The notes beneath the pieces are model-generated. The model saw only the letters and a list, made by a program, of their open reading frames with translations, was not told the DNA's origin and ran no database searches. A stretch of DNA of 45,481 nucleotides from Actinomycetes bacterium (GTDB lineage Bacteria; Actinomycetota; Actinomycetes; Actinomycetales; Dermatophilaceae), in NCBI GenBank assembly GCA_029552065.1, contig JAKPEG010000132.1:1-45481 (forward strand), read 5' to 3'. This document shows positions 29,851 through 37,176 of the stretch, piece by piece. Both the position numbers and the translations under genes were made by a program. Numbering within the stretch: the first letter of the stretch is position 1; each line of letters starts with the position of its first letter.

Positions 29851-30123
29851 ATGTCGGTGATGGAGCGGCGGCTGCAGATCCTGCTCGACCAACAGCGTTA
29901 TGACCGGGTCGCGCGCGAGGCCGCGCGCACCGGGCGCAGCGTCGCTGCGGTGATCCGCGAAGCCCTCGACCTGCGCTTCCCCGACGACCTCGAGCCGTCG
30001 CGGGCCGCCGCCGCAGCGGCCCTGCTGGCGCTTACCCGCGATCCCGGGACCACTCCCGGCGAGGGCCCGGCCGAGCTCAAGGCGGCATACGCCACGGCGC
30101 TCGACACGGCGATCGCGCCATGA
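29851..30123 (+). CDS. vapB: CopG/RHH-type antitoxin of a third vapBC pair
   Basis: This 90-residue protein has the RHH motif MERRLQILLDQQRYDRVARE, followed by RTGRSVAAVIREALDLRFPD, a common actinobacterial VapB opening, and an Ala-rich C terminus. Three in-frame ATGs (29845, 29851, 29860) are possible. 29851 is chosen because it lies seven bases after a TAATGT -10 box, which suits leaderless translation; 29860 (MERRLQ) is the alternative. The stop overlaps the toxin ATG (ATGA). Confidence 0.78.
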   Translation: MSVMERRLQILLDQQRYDRVAREAARTGRSVAAVIREALDLRFPDDLEPSRAAAAAALLALTRDPGTTPGEGPAELKAAYATALDTAIAP

Positions 30124-30545
30124 CCGGCGGGCTCTACGTCGACTCCTCGGTCCTGCTGCTCGCCGTGGGCGGGCCGCACCCCCTGCGCGATCCCTGCCGC
30201 GAGGTCATCGCGTATTCCGCCCGAACCGGCACCGCGTTGCACTGCAGCGTCGAGGGCGGCCAGGAGTTCCTCTTCCATCGGATCAGACGGGTGGGATCGG
30301 AGCAGGGGATCCGTGAGTTTGACGTGGTCGACGCGATGGTGGTGTGGCACGACTTCACGCACGACGTGCTCCGGGCGGCGCGCTCGCTGGTGGCCCAAGG
30401 GCACGCCCGGGGGCGCGACGCGGTCCACGCGGCCACCGCACTGGGGGCCGGCTTCGGGCAGCTCGTCAGCTGTGACGCCGACTTCGACGGCATCCCGGGG
30501 CTGGCGCGGCTCGACCCGGTGCACGACGAGCGTTTGCGGGGCTGA
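30120..30545 (+). CDS. vapC: VapC-family PIN-domain ribonuclease toxin (third pair)
   Basis: This 141-residue PIN-domain protein has LYVDSSVLLLAVGG (D8), an acidic segment SVEGGQEFLFHRI (E45/E49), HARGRDAVHAATALG (D100) and SCDADFDGIPGL (D119/D121). All four acidic positions of the nuclease site are present, so it should be active. It is translationally coupled to the RHH antitoxin gene. Sequence is only distantly related to the other two VapC proteins in the window, so it is not a recent duplication. Confidence 0.83.
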   Translation: MTGGLYVDSSVLLLAVGGPHPLRDPCREVIAYSARTGTALHCSVEGGQEFLFHRIRRVGSEQGIREFDVVDAMVVWHDFTHDVLRAARSLVAQGHARGRDAVHAATALGAGFGQLVSCDADFDGIPGLARLDPVHDERLRG

Positions 30546-30659
30546 GGACCCGGGGGCGGCGCGGCGCCGTCGTCGAGGCATTGCGCGTCGTCCTGCGCCA
30601 GACATCGACGACACGATCCGGCAGGTCCAGAGCCTGGCCGATCCGAGCGGTCGGTCGCC

Positions 30660-30835
30660 GCTCACGGCGTCGTCCGTGGATCCGACGTAGAGCAGCATCC
30701 GACCCTCGGCTCCCGGCTCGGTGGTGAGGAAGCCGTGTCGGTCTCGGCGCCGAACTCGCTGTTGAAGTCGTGCAGCAGCCGGGCCAGGGCCGGCGCATCC
30801 AGCGGTCCCGCCCGACGAACCTGCACGTCGATCAC
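30660..30835 (-). pseudogene. GNAT acetyltransferase with an internal deletion
   Basis: From GTG 30835 the minus strand reads VIDVQVRRAGPLDAPALARL continuing LLHDFNSEFGAETDTA, a typical GNAT N terminus. At about 30732 the frame shifts, and the other frame reads GFLTTEPGAEGRMLLYVGS, which resembles a GNAT C terminus (a GF-x-EP-G-x-ML-x-Y pattern). The central acetyl-CoA-binding part (about 80 residues) is missing, so both ends survive around a deletion. The first codons lie inside repeat R1. The rest of the stretch from 30546 to 30660 shows nothing recognisable. Confidence 0.5.
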
Positions 30836-31137
30836 CTACCCACTATCCCGCCAGATGTGCGGCATGCGGAAGGCGCGAAAGCATGCGTATGCCGCCTCAC
30901 GAGGTGCAGGCGGGTCGCTCGCGCGTGGCCCTGGGGCACGCGCGCGGCAGCCGCGGCATACGGGGTGCGGCCGCCGCGGCATACGGAATGCCATTGCTGC
31001 GTGGGGTGCCGGGATTGTCCCGGCTTATCGCCTGGGCTCGTCGACCAATGGCATTCGGTATGCCGCGTGCGCGCGGCACTGAGGCCCGACCAGTGCCTGG
31101 CGGGTGCCGACGGTGCCCGCGAATGGGGTCAGTTCAC
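30803..31137. repeat. Dispersed palindromic repeat, copy R1
   Basis: About 335 bp that match R2 (35268-35600) at roughly 89% identity by eye. It carries several hairpins. One has 10-11-bp arms GCGGCAGCCGC... near 30950. The main one has 22-bp arms at 30975-30996 and 31046-31067 (one mismatch; core GGCATACGGAATGCCATTG) around a 49-base loop that itself holds GCCGGGA/TCCCGGC. The main stem starts 62 bases after the stop of the PKD protein gene (31129), so it can also serve as its terminator. No ORF is supported inside it. Confidence 0.8.
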
Positions 31138-31992
31138 GGGCACGGCCCGGGCGGTCTTCACGGTCACGGTGGTCGTCGGGCCGGTCACGCTCACCGTCTC
31201 CGGGATCGGCGCCCACTCTCCCCCGTCGACCCGGAAGTCGGCACTCCAGGTCACGTCGAGGTGCGTCTGATAGACACCGGCCTTTGGATAGACATGGGTG
31301 ATCCGCCCGGTGGGATAGACGCCGCCCACATCCGTCGTGGGGCCTTCGGAAGTGCCGTCGCCGAACCGGTAGATCAGCCCGACCAGCCTCGGGCGGATAT
31401 CCACCCGATGCCCGAGCATCCGGGCCGGATCGACCGCGTCGATCTCTCCCGGCTCGAATCCGCCGCTGGACCACGACGTGAGGAAGAAGGTCCTCAAGCC
31501 CGTCAGGGTGACGTCGCCCTTGGGCTGGGTCGAGATCGACGCGGTCGCCCACGGGGTCAGATGGAACGCCTCAAGCAGCATCGCGTAGGTGAGCTGGGGC
31601 GCCGCCGAAGCCGGAGGGAAGCAGGTGTCGCCCACACGGACCCAGGCCTCGGTCTGGCCGTTGGCGTGGATGAGGCGCCGGAAGATGTCGTGCAACGGAC
31701 CAGTTCCGGTCCCCACGCAGGCCAGGATGGCCCCGCGGCAGCTGGCACCGGCGTCGGCCCCGGCGCAGGCGATCTCGAACCGGTACTCGTACCGATCGCT
31801 CGAGGCCGGCGGCCGCACTGCGACCGTCTGTTGCGTTTCCGCATCCGTGAGGTGCGAGCCTGCGCCGCCCCCGGCAACTGTGCACTCGCCCAGCCCGGTG
31901 CACGCGCCGAGCGCGGCGGGAGTGAACCACAGCAGCAAGGCGCTGGCTGCGACGAAAGCCCCCAGCGTGCGCGAGAGCTGTCTCTTCCTCAT
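31129..31992 (-). CDS. Secreted PKD-domain protein (cassette A)
   Basis: This 287-residue exported protein has an N-terminal signal peptide (Arg/Lys start, hydrophobic stretch to about residue 30) and no lipobox. A Cys-containing middle domain (RYEYRFEIACAGADAGASCR) precedes a C-terminal PKD-like beta domain: IYRFGDGTSEGPTT, HVYPKAGVYQTHLDVTWSAD and FRVDGGEWAPIP, ending in TARAVPVN. It is translationally coupled (ATGA) to the DUF6318 lipoprotein gene upstream and is clearly paralogous to the protein encoded at 39651-40502. Function unknown; both proteins act outside the membrane. Confidence 0.8.
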   Translation of the reverse strand: MRKRQLSRTLGAFVAASALLLWFTPAALGACTGLGECTVAGGGAGSHLTDAETQQTVAVRPPASSDRYEYRFEIACAGADAGASCRGAILACVGTGTGPLHDIFRRLIHANGQTEAWVRVGDTCFPPASAAPQLTYAMLLEAFHLTPWATASISTQPKGDVTLTGLRTFFLTSWSSGGFEPGEIDAVDPARMLGHRVDIRPRLVGLIYRFGDGTSEGPTTDVGGVYPTGRITHVYPKAGVYQTHLDVTWSADFRVDGGEWAPIPETVSVTGPTTTVTVKTARAVPVN

Positions 31993-32612
31993 GACGGCCC
32001 CGGGCTGATGAGCGTGACCTCAGCGACGCGCCACGCGCCCGCCCAGGAGAGCGAGAACTCCAGCTTCAGAGCCATCGACGTTTGCACGCGAACCGTCGCG
32101 CCCTGCCGGTCGACCACCTTGGTGGGTGGCTGTTGCCCCACGAAGAGCACCCGAGCGTGTTCGGCCGCGGCAGCCACCGACGCAACCGTTCGTTGGATCA
32201 CCGCGTTCGCGGCGAATCGTTGGCCGCTCTCAACGAGGTCGCGAGCGGAACCCTCGTACTGCTCGCAGGACTTGCACGCTGCAAGGGACAACGGCGGAAG
32301 CAGTCCCGTGCTGGGTTGTGCCCACGCACGGTTCACCTGCTCCACGTAGAACGTGACGAACGCTTCGGCTCCGGCGGCGTCGTGCGTGCGGGCCGCTGCG
32401 GGAACGTCGATCGGGTAGGGGAGCATCGAGGTGGCGGTCCCGGTTGCCGTCACCGGCGCGGACGACGTGACCACGGTCGACGAGGTCGGGCTCGTGGTGG
32501 CCGCGGACTTCGTGGCCGTGGGCTGGCCGGCACCCCCACTCGGTGTGCAGGCGCCCACCACACCGGCCACGCAAACGGCCAGCCAGACCGCCGACACCCA
32601 CGACCGAACCAC
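31989..32612 (-). CDS. DUF6318-family lipoprotein (cassette A)
   Basis: This 207-residue protein has a signal peptide ending in a lipobox-like VGAC, then a Thr/Ser-rich linker and a globular domain with YPIDVPAAARTHDAAGAEAF, VEQVNRAWAQPSTGLL, and a CKSCEQY motif, as in DUF6318 proteins. Start GTG 32612 is chosen by alignment with the paralogue at 41092 and because a conserved promoter-like block lies just upstream. In-frame ATGs further upstream would extend through that block. The stop overlaps the PKD gene. Biochemical role unknown. Confidence 0.75.
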   Translation of the reverse strand: MVRSWVSAVWLAVCVAGVVGACTPSGGAGQPTATKSAATTSPTSSTVVTSSAPVTATGTATSMLPYPIDVPAAARTHDAAGAEAFVTFYVEQVNRAWAQPSTGLLPPLSLAACKSCEQYEGSARDLVESGQRFAANAVIQRTVASVAAAAEHARVLFVGQQPPTKVVDRQGATVRVQTSMALKLEFSLSWAGAWRVAEVTLISPGPS

Positions 32613-32637
32613 CAGCCTCCGCCTGTCGGCGCCACGA

Positions 32638-32654
32638 CCCGACGAGTCTGACAC
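32638..32654 (-). promoter_or_regulatory. Conserved promoter-like block upstream of cassette A
   Basis: The 17 bases reading GTGTCAGACTCGTCGGG on the minus strand are identical upstream of both DUF6318 genes (here and at 41125-41141), 26 and 33 bases from the starts. CAGACT may be the -10 box. Flanking sequence diverges more than this block. Confidence 0.45.
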
Positions 32655-32728
32655 GACCCGACCCATCCCGCGCGGCGTCATCCACAGCCCCGCTCCACAG
32701 CCCCGTCCCAGGGAGCCGGACGACCGAG

Positions 32729-33124
32729 TCATCCGGCGTCGACCATGCCCCAGATGGCCTCGGCGTCGTCGGGTGGGAGCTCGAAGAAGCCGAACCGGAT
32801 CCGGCCCGACGGCATACGGCCCTGCATCCGCGCGAGCGGGATGGGACCCACCTCCCACAACCGGGCGGCGCGCCGGAACCCGCCGACGATGAGCGCGCTC
32901 GGCTCGGGCCCGGCTCCGGTGACCTCTCCGGCGATCGTGAACGCTTGGAGGGGCTCGCCGTTGGGATAGCCGGTCTTCGGGGAGTAGACGAGGATCCGAT
33001 CGCCGACCGACATCCGGGCCAGCGGGGCCCGCTTGCCGTGGTTGGCCATGATGAAGCCGTCCACGAGGCCCCGCATGGCGTGGTCACGCGAGGCGACGAT
33101 CACCCAGGTCCGTGGTGCGTTCAC
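32729..33124 (-). CDS. EVE-domain (PUA-like) protein
   Basis: This 131-residue single-domain protein starts TWVIVASRDHAMRGLVDGFI and contains MSVGDRILVYSPKTGYPNGE and FTIAGEVTGAG, as in UPF0310/EVE-domain proteins. The EVE fold is related to YTH and PUA domains and is predicted or shown to read modified bases; as a fusion partner it is common in modification-dependent restriction systems. Here it stands alone within a stretch of restriction and toxin genes. GTG 33124 is the start. Predicted intracellular; partner unknown. Confidence 0.8.
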   Translation of the reverse strand: MNAPRTWVIVASRDHAMRGLVDGFIMANHGKRAPLARMSVGDRILVYSPKTGYPNGEPLQAFTIAGEVTGAGPEPSALIVGGFRRAARLWEVGPIPLARMQGRMPSGRIRFGFFELPPDDAEAIWGMVDAG

Positions 33125-33210
33125 GACCCGACGCTATGCCCGAGCACTGACAGGCGGGGGCCTGAGCCGAGGCCGGGAGCGTCGTCACCAGCGCCTCCGC
33201 CCCGGTCCTG

Positions 33211-33252
33211 CGCTATGCCAAACGTGCGTTGTCGCGCGCGTTCGGCATAGCG
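33211..33252 (-). repeat. 18-bp stem hairpin, possible terminator or mobile palindrome
   Basis: Arms 33211-33228 (CGCTATGCCAAACGTGCG) and 33235-33252 (CGCGCGTTCGGCATAGCG) pair at 16 of 18 positions with a six-base loop. It lies about 90 bases upstream of the EVE gene. The ends (CGCTATGCC / GGCATAGCG) resemble the outer arms of repeats R1-R3. Confidence 0.6.
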
Positions 33253-33436
33253 GTGGGACCCGGAGGTGGTGTCGGTGGGCGCCTTGAAGCGCAAGATCGG
33301 ATGACCCCCGATGGCCGCCGCGCCTTGGGCCGAGACTCGAGTCCACGTCGGCGCGCCTTCCCGGGCCTGTATGAAGGCAACCGGGTCTGGGTGCTCGGGC
33401 CGGAGGGACCGCCAGGTCGACACCGTCGACCGCGAG
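33253..33436. other. Intergenic stretch without recognised genes
   Basis: Between the 18-bp hairpin and repeat R3, all frames are readable because of high GC but none gives a family I recognise or a start with a ribosome site. On the minus strand a reading with TSGSHRYAERARQRTFGIA crosses the hairpin, so it is unlikely to be coding. It may be further gene debris. Confidence 0.4.
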
Positions 33437-33567
33437 CGGCATACGGAATGCCGTTGCTCTGCTCGCATGCCGGGATTGTCCTGGATTGCCACCCCAGTCG
33501 GCCGAGCAATGGCATTCCCTGTGTTCGGCCGCGCTCACCGGACCAGACGGAAGCGCACCAGCCAGGA
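33437..33567. repeat. Dispersed palindromic repeat, copy R3
   Basis: Starts with GCGGCATACGGAATGCCGTTG as in R1/R2. Stem arms 33445-33459 and 33504-33518 (GGAATGCCGTTGCTC with its partner) pair over 15 positions including one G-T. The loop keeps the TGCCGGGATTGTCC core shared with R1 and R2. The right half (from about 33500) matches R4 (39581 onward) closely. It begins 50-60 bases after the stop of a PKD gene remnant. Confidence 0.7.
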
Positions 33568-33613
33568 TCAGCCGACCAGCACGGCCCGGGCTGTCTTCAC
33601 CGTCACCGGGGCC
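33568..33613 (-). pseudogene. 3' end of a lost PKD-domain gene
   Basis: The last codons read VTVKTARAVLVG and stop, identical in protein sequence to the end of the PKD protein encoded at 39651-40502. Together with R3 this segment matches 39581-39694 nearly base for base. Everything upstream of it in the gene is gone; the sequence passes directly into an HsdR fragment at 33614. Confidence 0.75.
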
Positions 33614-33908
33614 CCCACGCGGCATACCTCCGCACCCACTCGCGATGGGGACGCACGACGAAGTTGGCCGCCATCTCGGGACCCACCAGTGCGCGGAAAC
33701 CACTGTCGCCCAGACGCGCCGGCAGATCTGAGGAGTTGGGAAGGGCGAGGCGCTCCAGGTCGTAGATCCGCACGACGACCTGCTCGACGACGCGGCGGGC
33801 ATGGAAGGCGCACGACCGCGGGTCGGTCCGGCCGTAGGTCTACGCCGTGATCGCGTCGGCGCGCGTCTGCCCCCACTCCGCGGGGACGAAGTCAAAGTTG
33901 CTGTTCAC
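33614..33908 (-). pseudogene. Collapsed hsdR copy (N-terminal and internal segments joined)
   Basis: Two blocks of the intact hsdR at 41340-44732 are joined. 33664-33900 matches 44491-44729 (residues 1-80, about 94% identical by eye), and 33614-33666 matches 42263-42315 (around residues 806-822). The junction is at a shared TTG, and about 2.2 kb is missing between them. The N-terminal block also has an in-frame TAG where the intact gene has GAG (E22). Its GTG at 33908 overlaps the stop of the Fic gene (GTGA), so Fic and this HsdR were once coupled. No functional product is expected. Confidence 0.85.
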
Positions 33909-35107
33909 CGGCGAGTCCTGTCGCCGGGGGGCGGTTCGGTCGTGGCGTAGTCCATCGGCGCCTCCATGATCGAGAAGATCGCTGGAGCGACCCAGTACTC
34001 ACGGCCTCCGCGACCGTGGGTGCCGATGCTCTCGAGCCACCCCTTATCGACGGCCTTGCGGATAAGGAGCCGAGCGCCCTGGTTGGTCATCGAGAGCTCG
34101 TTCTCCACGGCCCGGACGTTGACGAACGGGTTGCGGACGATCATGTCGACGAGTCGAGGGAGGTTGCTGCGGCTTGCCACTGCTTCCCGCGTGTAGTCGT
34201 CCTTGGTCTGGACGAGTCGGCGCGAACGGTCGATGGCGTCGCCGGCTTGGGCACGCACGGCTTCGAGGAAGAAGAGGAACCATGTGTCGATATCGCCGGA
34301 CTCGCGGACCCCTTGAAGGCCGCGGTAGTAGTCGGCCCGATGGCGCTCGAAGTAGGTCGAGAGGTAGAGCAGGGGCTGGGTAAGCCGACCACGATTCTTG
34401 AGCTGGAGGTTGATGAGCAGTCGGCCGATCCGCCCATTGCCATCCAGGAATGGGTGGATGGTCTCGAACTGGTAGTGCATGAGGGCGGCTTGGATGAGCG
34501 CCGGATAGCCATGACCGTCGTCGTTGACGAAGCGCTCCCAGTCGGTGAGCAGGGGCGGCAGGTGTTCGGGCAATGGCGGGACGAAGGCCGCCGTCTCCGG
34601 TGTCGCGCCTGCTCCCCCGACCCACACGGGGGTCCTGCGGTATTCGCCCGGGCTGCGCTCCTCGCCACGCACCGCGCGCACGAGCGCGGCATGGACCTGC
34701 AGGATCAGCCTCTGGGCGAGCGGAAGCTCCCGCGAAAGGGTGTCGGCAAGACGAGTCGCCTCGAGATAGCGCTGGACCTCGAGGACGTCGTCGTTGGGGA
34801 GTTGGTCGTCCAGCTCTGCCTGGAAGACCTCTGACAGGGAGGCTTGAGTGCCTTCGATCCGTGTGCTGGAGAGTGCCTCGCGTCGCAGGTAGGGGCCGAT
34901 CAGCGCGCTCGGATCGTGGATGAGCATGCCGAGTCCTTGCAGCTGGCCCAGGGCGGCATCGGCATCGGATAGCGCGGCGATGACCCCCGGGGCGAGGGGC
35001 ACTTCTCTCGGGATCGGCCGGGGCAGGTAGTAGGTGAACGACCACGCGTTGCCCGGCTCGCGATGGGGTGCGCCGAAGGCGCTGTCGGCGTAGTCTGCGG
35101 CCCGCAT
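33905..35107 (-). CDS. Class II Fic-family protein (AMP-transferase fold)
   Basis: This 400-residue protein has a Fic_N domain carrying the inhibitory motif SSTRIEG (residues 80-86; E85 is the autoinhibitory Glu of class II Fic proteins). The Fic core has the catalytic HPFLDGNGRIGR (H218 onward), and the C-terminal winged helix (from about residue 310) contains ENELSMTNQGARLLIRKAVD. Fic enzymes usually transfer AMP to target proteins, and this architecture is frequent beside type I restriction genes. The stop overlaps the start of the decayed hsdR copy. ATG 35107 directly follows an inverted-repeat promoter region. The winged helix may bind that operator. Confidence 0.9.
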   Translation of the reverse strand: MRAADYADSAFGAPHREPGNAWSFTYYLPRPIPREVPLAPGVIAALSDADAALGQLQGLGMLIHDPSALIGPYLRREALSSTRIEGTQASLSEVFQAELDDQLPNDDVLEVQRYLEATRLADTLSRELPLAQRLILQVHAALVRAVRGEERSPGEYRRTPVWVGGAGATPETAAFVPPLPEHLPPLLTDWERFVNDDGHGYPALIQAALMHYQFETIHPFLDGNGRIGRLLINLQLKNRGRLTQPLLYLSTYFERHRADYYRGLQGVRESGDIDTWFLFFLEAVRAQAGDAIDRSRRLVQTKDDYTREAVASRSNLPRLVDMIVRNPFVNVRAVENELSMTNQGARLLIRKAVDKGWLESIGTHGRGGREYWVAPAIFSIMEAPMDYATTEPPPGDRTRR

Positions 35108-35112
35108 GAGAT

Positions 35113-35149
35113 CAACTTACAACTAAACCGGGCATTGAGTTGGAAGTTG
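35113..35149 (-). promoter_or_regulatory. Inverted-repeat operator upstream of fic
   Basis: Arms CAACTTACAACT (35113-35124) and AGTTGGAAGTTG (35138-35149) match in 11 of 12 positions, separated by 13 bases. It begins six bases upstream of the fic ATG and is locally A+T-rich. It is a good candidate for autoregulation by the winged-helix domain of the Fic protein. Confidence 0.65.
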
Positions 35150-35267
35150 GTGCCGACCATGAAAGCTCACTTGGAGCGTCGCCGGGAACGTCCAACTGGA
35201 TCCCCCGCCCATGTGGAGCGTCCCCGTGGTTCGCACCGCACTGGCACGACCCACTCGGCCAAGTCGC

Positions 35268-35600
35268 CGGTCACGCCCGACGAACCTACACGTCGATCAC
35301 CACCCCACTGTCGCGCCAGGCACGCGGCATACGGAAGGCGCGAAGGCATTGCGTATGCCGCCTCACGAGGCGCAGGCGGGTCGCTCGCGCGGGCGCCGAG
35401 GGCACGCCCGCGGCAGCCGCGGCACACAGGGTGCGGCTGCCGCGGCATACGGAATGCCATTGCTGCATCGGGTGCCGGGATTGTCCAGGAGTGTCGCCTG
35501 GGTTGGTCGACCAATGGCATTCGGTATGCCGCGTGCGCGCGGCATACAGGCCCGACCAGTGCCCGGCGGGTGCCGAGGTGCCCGCGAGCGGGGTCAGTTC
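35268..35600. repeat. Dispersed palindromic repeat, copy R2
   Basis: About 333 bp, roughly 89% identical to R1 (30803-31137). It contains three hairpins: GCGGCATACG/CGTATGCCGC (about 35325-35360), GCGGCAGCCGC/GCGGCTGCCGC (about 35410-35442), and the main one with 22-bp arms 35441-35462 and 35512-35533 (one mismatch). It ends at the stop codon of the DUF4214 gene, a gene unrelated to the PKD gene that borders R1. The repeat therefore behaves as a 3' module shared by unrelated genes. Confidence 0.8.
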
Positions 35601-35601
35601 G

Positions 35602-36606
35602 TCACCCGAGGGACCGGGCCTCCTCGTAGCGGTCGTGCGCCCGTAGCCAGTACTCCGTGCTGTCGGCCAACGTCATGGCGAGCGTGATGTCTCCCTTGGT
35701 GTAGACCTGCTCGGCCCAGAACGGCCAGCCTGTCGAGTCCGGCTCACGCTTGAGCAGCGCCAGGTAGAGGGCCTGCACCCGGCGCAGCCGCGACTCGGTC
35801 GACTGGTAGAACTCGTAGGCCACCCGGCTTCGTCCGAACGTCGGGTCTGTCGTCAGCCCTGCCCAGTAGGCAAGACCGGCCGCATCCGGAGCCCGGCCCA
35901 GGAGCTGGGAATACAGCATGGTCACCCAGGAGGTCGGGGTGTTGCCGGCGTGGAACTGGTAGTACTCGTCGGAGGCGTAGAAGAGGCTCGCGGCTTGCGC
36001 CACGGTGAACCGCCCGCTACGCAGCCAGCCGACCCAGGCGTCCAGTCCGGCCTGGTCCGGTGTCCGTCCGAGCGTGTCCGCATACATCTTGGTCACGATC
36101 GAGCTGAGCCACTCGGTGGAGTTGGCCAGGCCGGACAGGAAGGACTGCTTCGACAGCGTCTTGTTCGCCAGCGCTTGGGAGGTCGTGGTCACCTCGGCGG
36201 CCGTCGCCTCGCGTCCGAGGAAGTTCTTGTATGCCGCCTTGACGAACGCCTCGTATGCCAGGGGCGATTCTGGCGACTGCACGACGGGCGTCTCGGCGGA
36301 CGTCATGGTGGCCGACAGGTAGCCCGACTTCGTCCCGGTGACGGCGACGGACAGTCGATGGCCCGCGTCCCCCGGCAGCAGCGCGTAGGTGAGCGCGGTC
36401 GCGCCGGAGATGTCCGACCCGTCCCGGCGCCACTGGTAGGCGAGGGTGACCCCGTCGGGGCTCCACGCCCCGGGGACTGCGGTGAGCCGGTGGGACACCG
36501 CGGCATTGCCGCTGATCGTGGGCGTCGCCCCTTGGTCGATCCGTATGCCGTTGCCCGACTTGATCGGGTCCTCCCACGGGGCGCGTGGTCCCGCCACCGC
36601 GACCAC
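35602..36606 (-). CDS. DUF4214-repeat protein without signal peptide (probably 5'-truncated)
   Basis: This 334-residue protein has an Ig-like module (TLAYQWRRDGSDISGATALT, then a GDAGHRLSVAVTGTKSGY strand) followed by three to four DUF4214 units: NFLGREATAAEV, DTLGRTPDQAGLDAWVGWL, QLLGRAPDAAGLAYWAGL and LLKREPDSTGWPFWAEQV. Such proteins are normally secreted, but no signal peptide is seen after GTG 36606. Only 18 bases separate it from the KptA gene upstream, so the 5' end may have been lost by recombination. Its 3' end abuts repeat R2. It may be co-transcribed with the toxin-KptA operon. Confidence 0.75.
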   Translation of the reverse strand: MVAVAGPRAPWEDPIKSGNGIRIDQGATPTISGNAAVSHRLTAVPGAWSPDGVTLAYQWRRDGSDISGATALTYALLPGDAGHRLSVAVTGTKSGYLSATMTSAETPVVQSPESPLAYEAFVKAAYKNFLGREATAAEVTTTSQALANKTLSKQSFLSGLANSTEWLSSIVTKMYADTLGRTPDQAGLDAWVGWLRSGRFTVAQAASLFYASDEYYQFHAGNTPTSWVTMLYSQLLGRAPDAAGLAYWAGLTTDPTFGRSRVAYEFYQSTESRLRRVQALYLALLKREPDSTGWPFWAEQVYTKGDITLAMTLADSTEYWLRAHDRYEEARSLG

Positions 36607-36624
36607 CCTGTGCCCGGGTCGCCA

Positions 36625-37176
36625 CTACCGGGCGTCTTCGCTGATGAAATTCGACGGCACCAGGTCGGCCAGCCACACCTTCTCGTTGCCGGCATAGAAC
36701 CTCACACCGGCATTGACGGCCGCCCGGGCGTCGACGCGCAACACAACTGGTGCCTCGGCTTTGCGCGCGCCCACGGCCACCGCCATGCCCCGGTCGACCG
36801 ACAGATGCACGAACTGCCGCCCCATGGGTAACAGCCCGTCCACGAGGATCGCCTCTGCCGCGGCGGGCGACGTGCCATGGAACAACGAATGCGGCGGCTC
36901 CCCGGCAACCCGCTGAATCCTGCCGGGCATGGAGTGCCCGTACAAGGCACGGATCCGCCCGTTCTGGACCTCGTGACGCTCCTTACTCGCCCCGGCGACC
37001 ATCGCCTCGACATCCGCGACGGTCAGCGCCCCCCAGCCTGGCTCGACCTGAAGCGACTCCACCAGCTCGGTGATCGGAACCCAGCCTTGCTCGTCCAACT
37101 CGAGCTCATAGACCCAGGGCTCATGGCGCAACGCGTGCGACACGACACGGCTGAGGTTCCCGTGGTGCACCCTCAC
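36625..37176 (-). CDS. kptA: RNA 2'-phosphotransferase (Tpt1/KptA family)
   Basis: This 183-residue KptA protein has an N-terminal winged-helix lobe with NLSRVVSHALRHEP (Arg/His of the active-site tetrad), GWVPITELVES, and KERHEVQNGRIRALYGHS (Arg). The C-terminal ART-like lobe has HSLFHGTSPAAAEAIL, GRQFVHLSVDRGMA and VLRVDA. Family members transfer an internal RNA 2'-phosphate to NAD+, giving ADP-ribose 1''-2''-cyclic phosphate. GTG 37176 overlaps the stop of the small upstream gene (GTGA). It is the third coupled gene after a polymorphic toxin and a candidate immunity gene, an unusual setting. Confidence 0.9.
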   Translation of the reverse strand: MRVHHGNLSRVVSHALRHEPWVYELELDEQGWVPITELVESLQVEPGWGALTVADVEAMVAGASKERHEVQNGRIRALYGHSMPGRIQRVAGEPPHSLFHGTSPAAAEAILVDGLLPMGRQFVHLSVDRGMAVAVGARKAEAPVVLRVDARAAVNAGVRFYAGNEKVWLADLVPSNFISEDAR

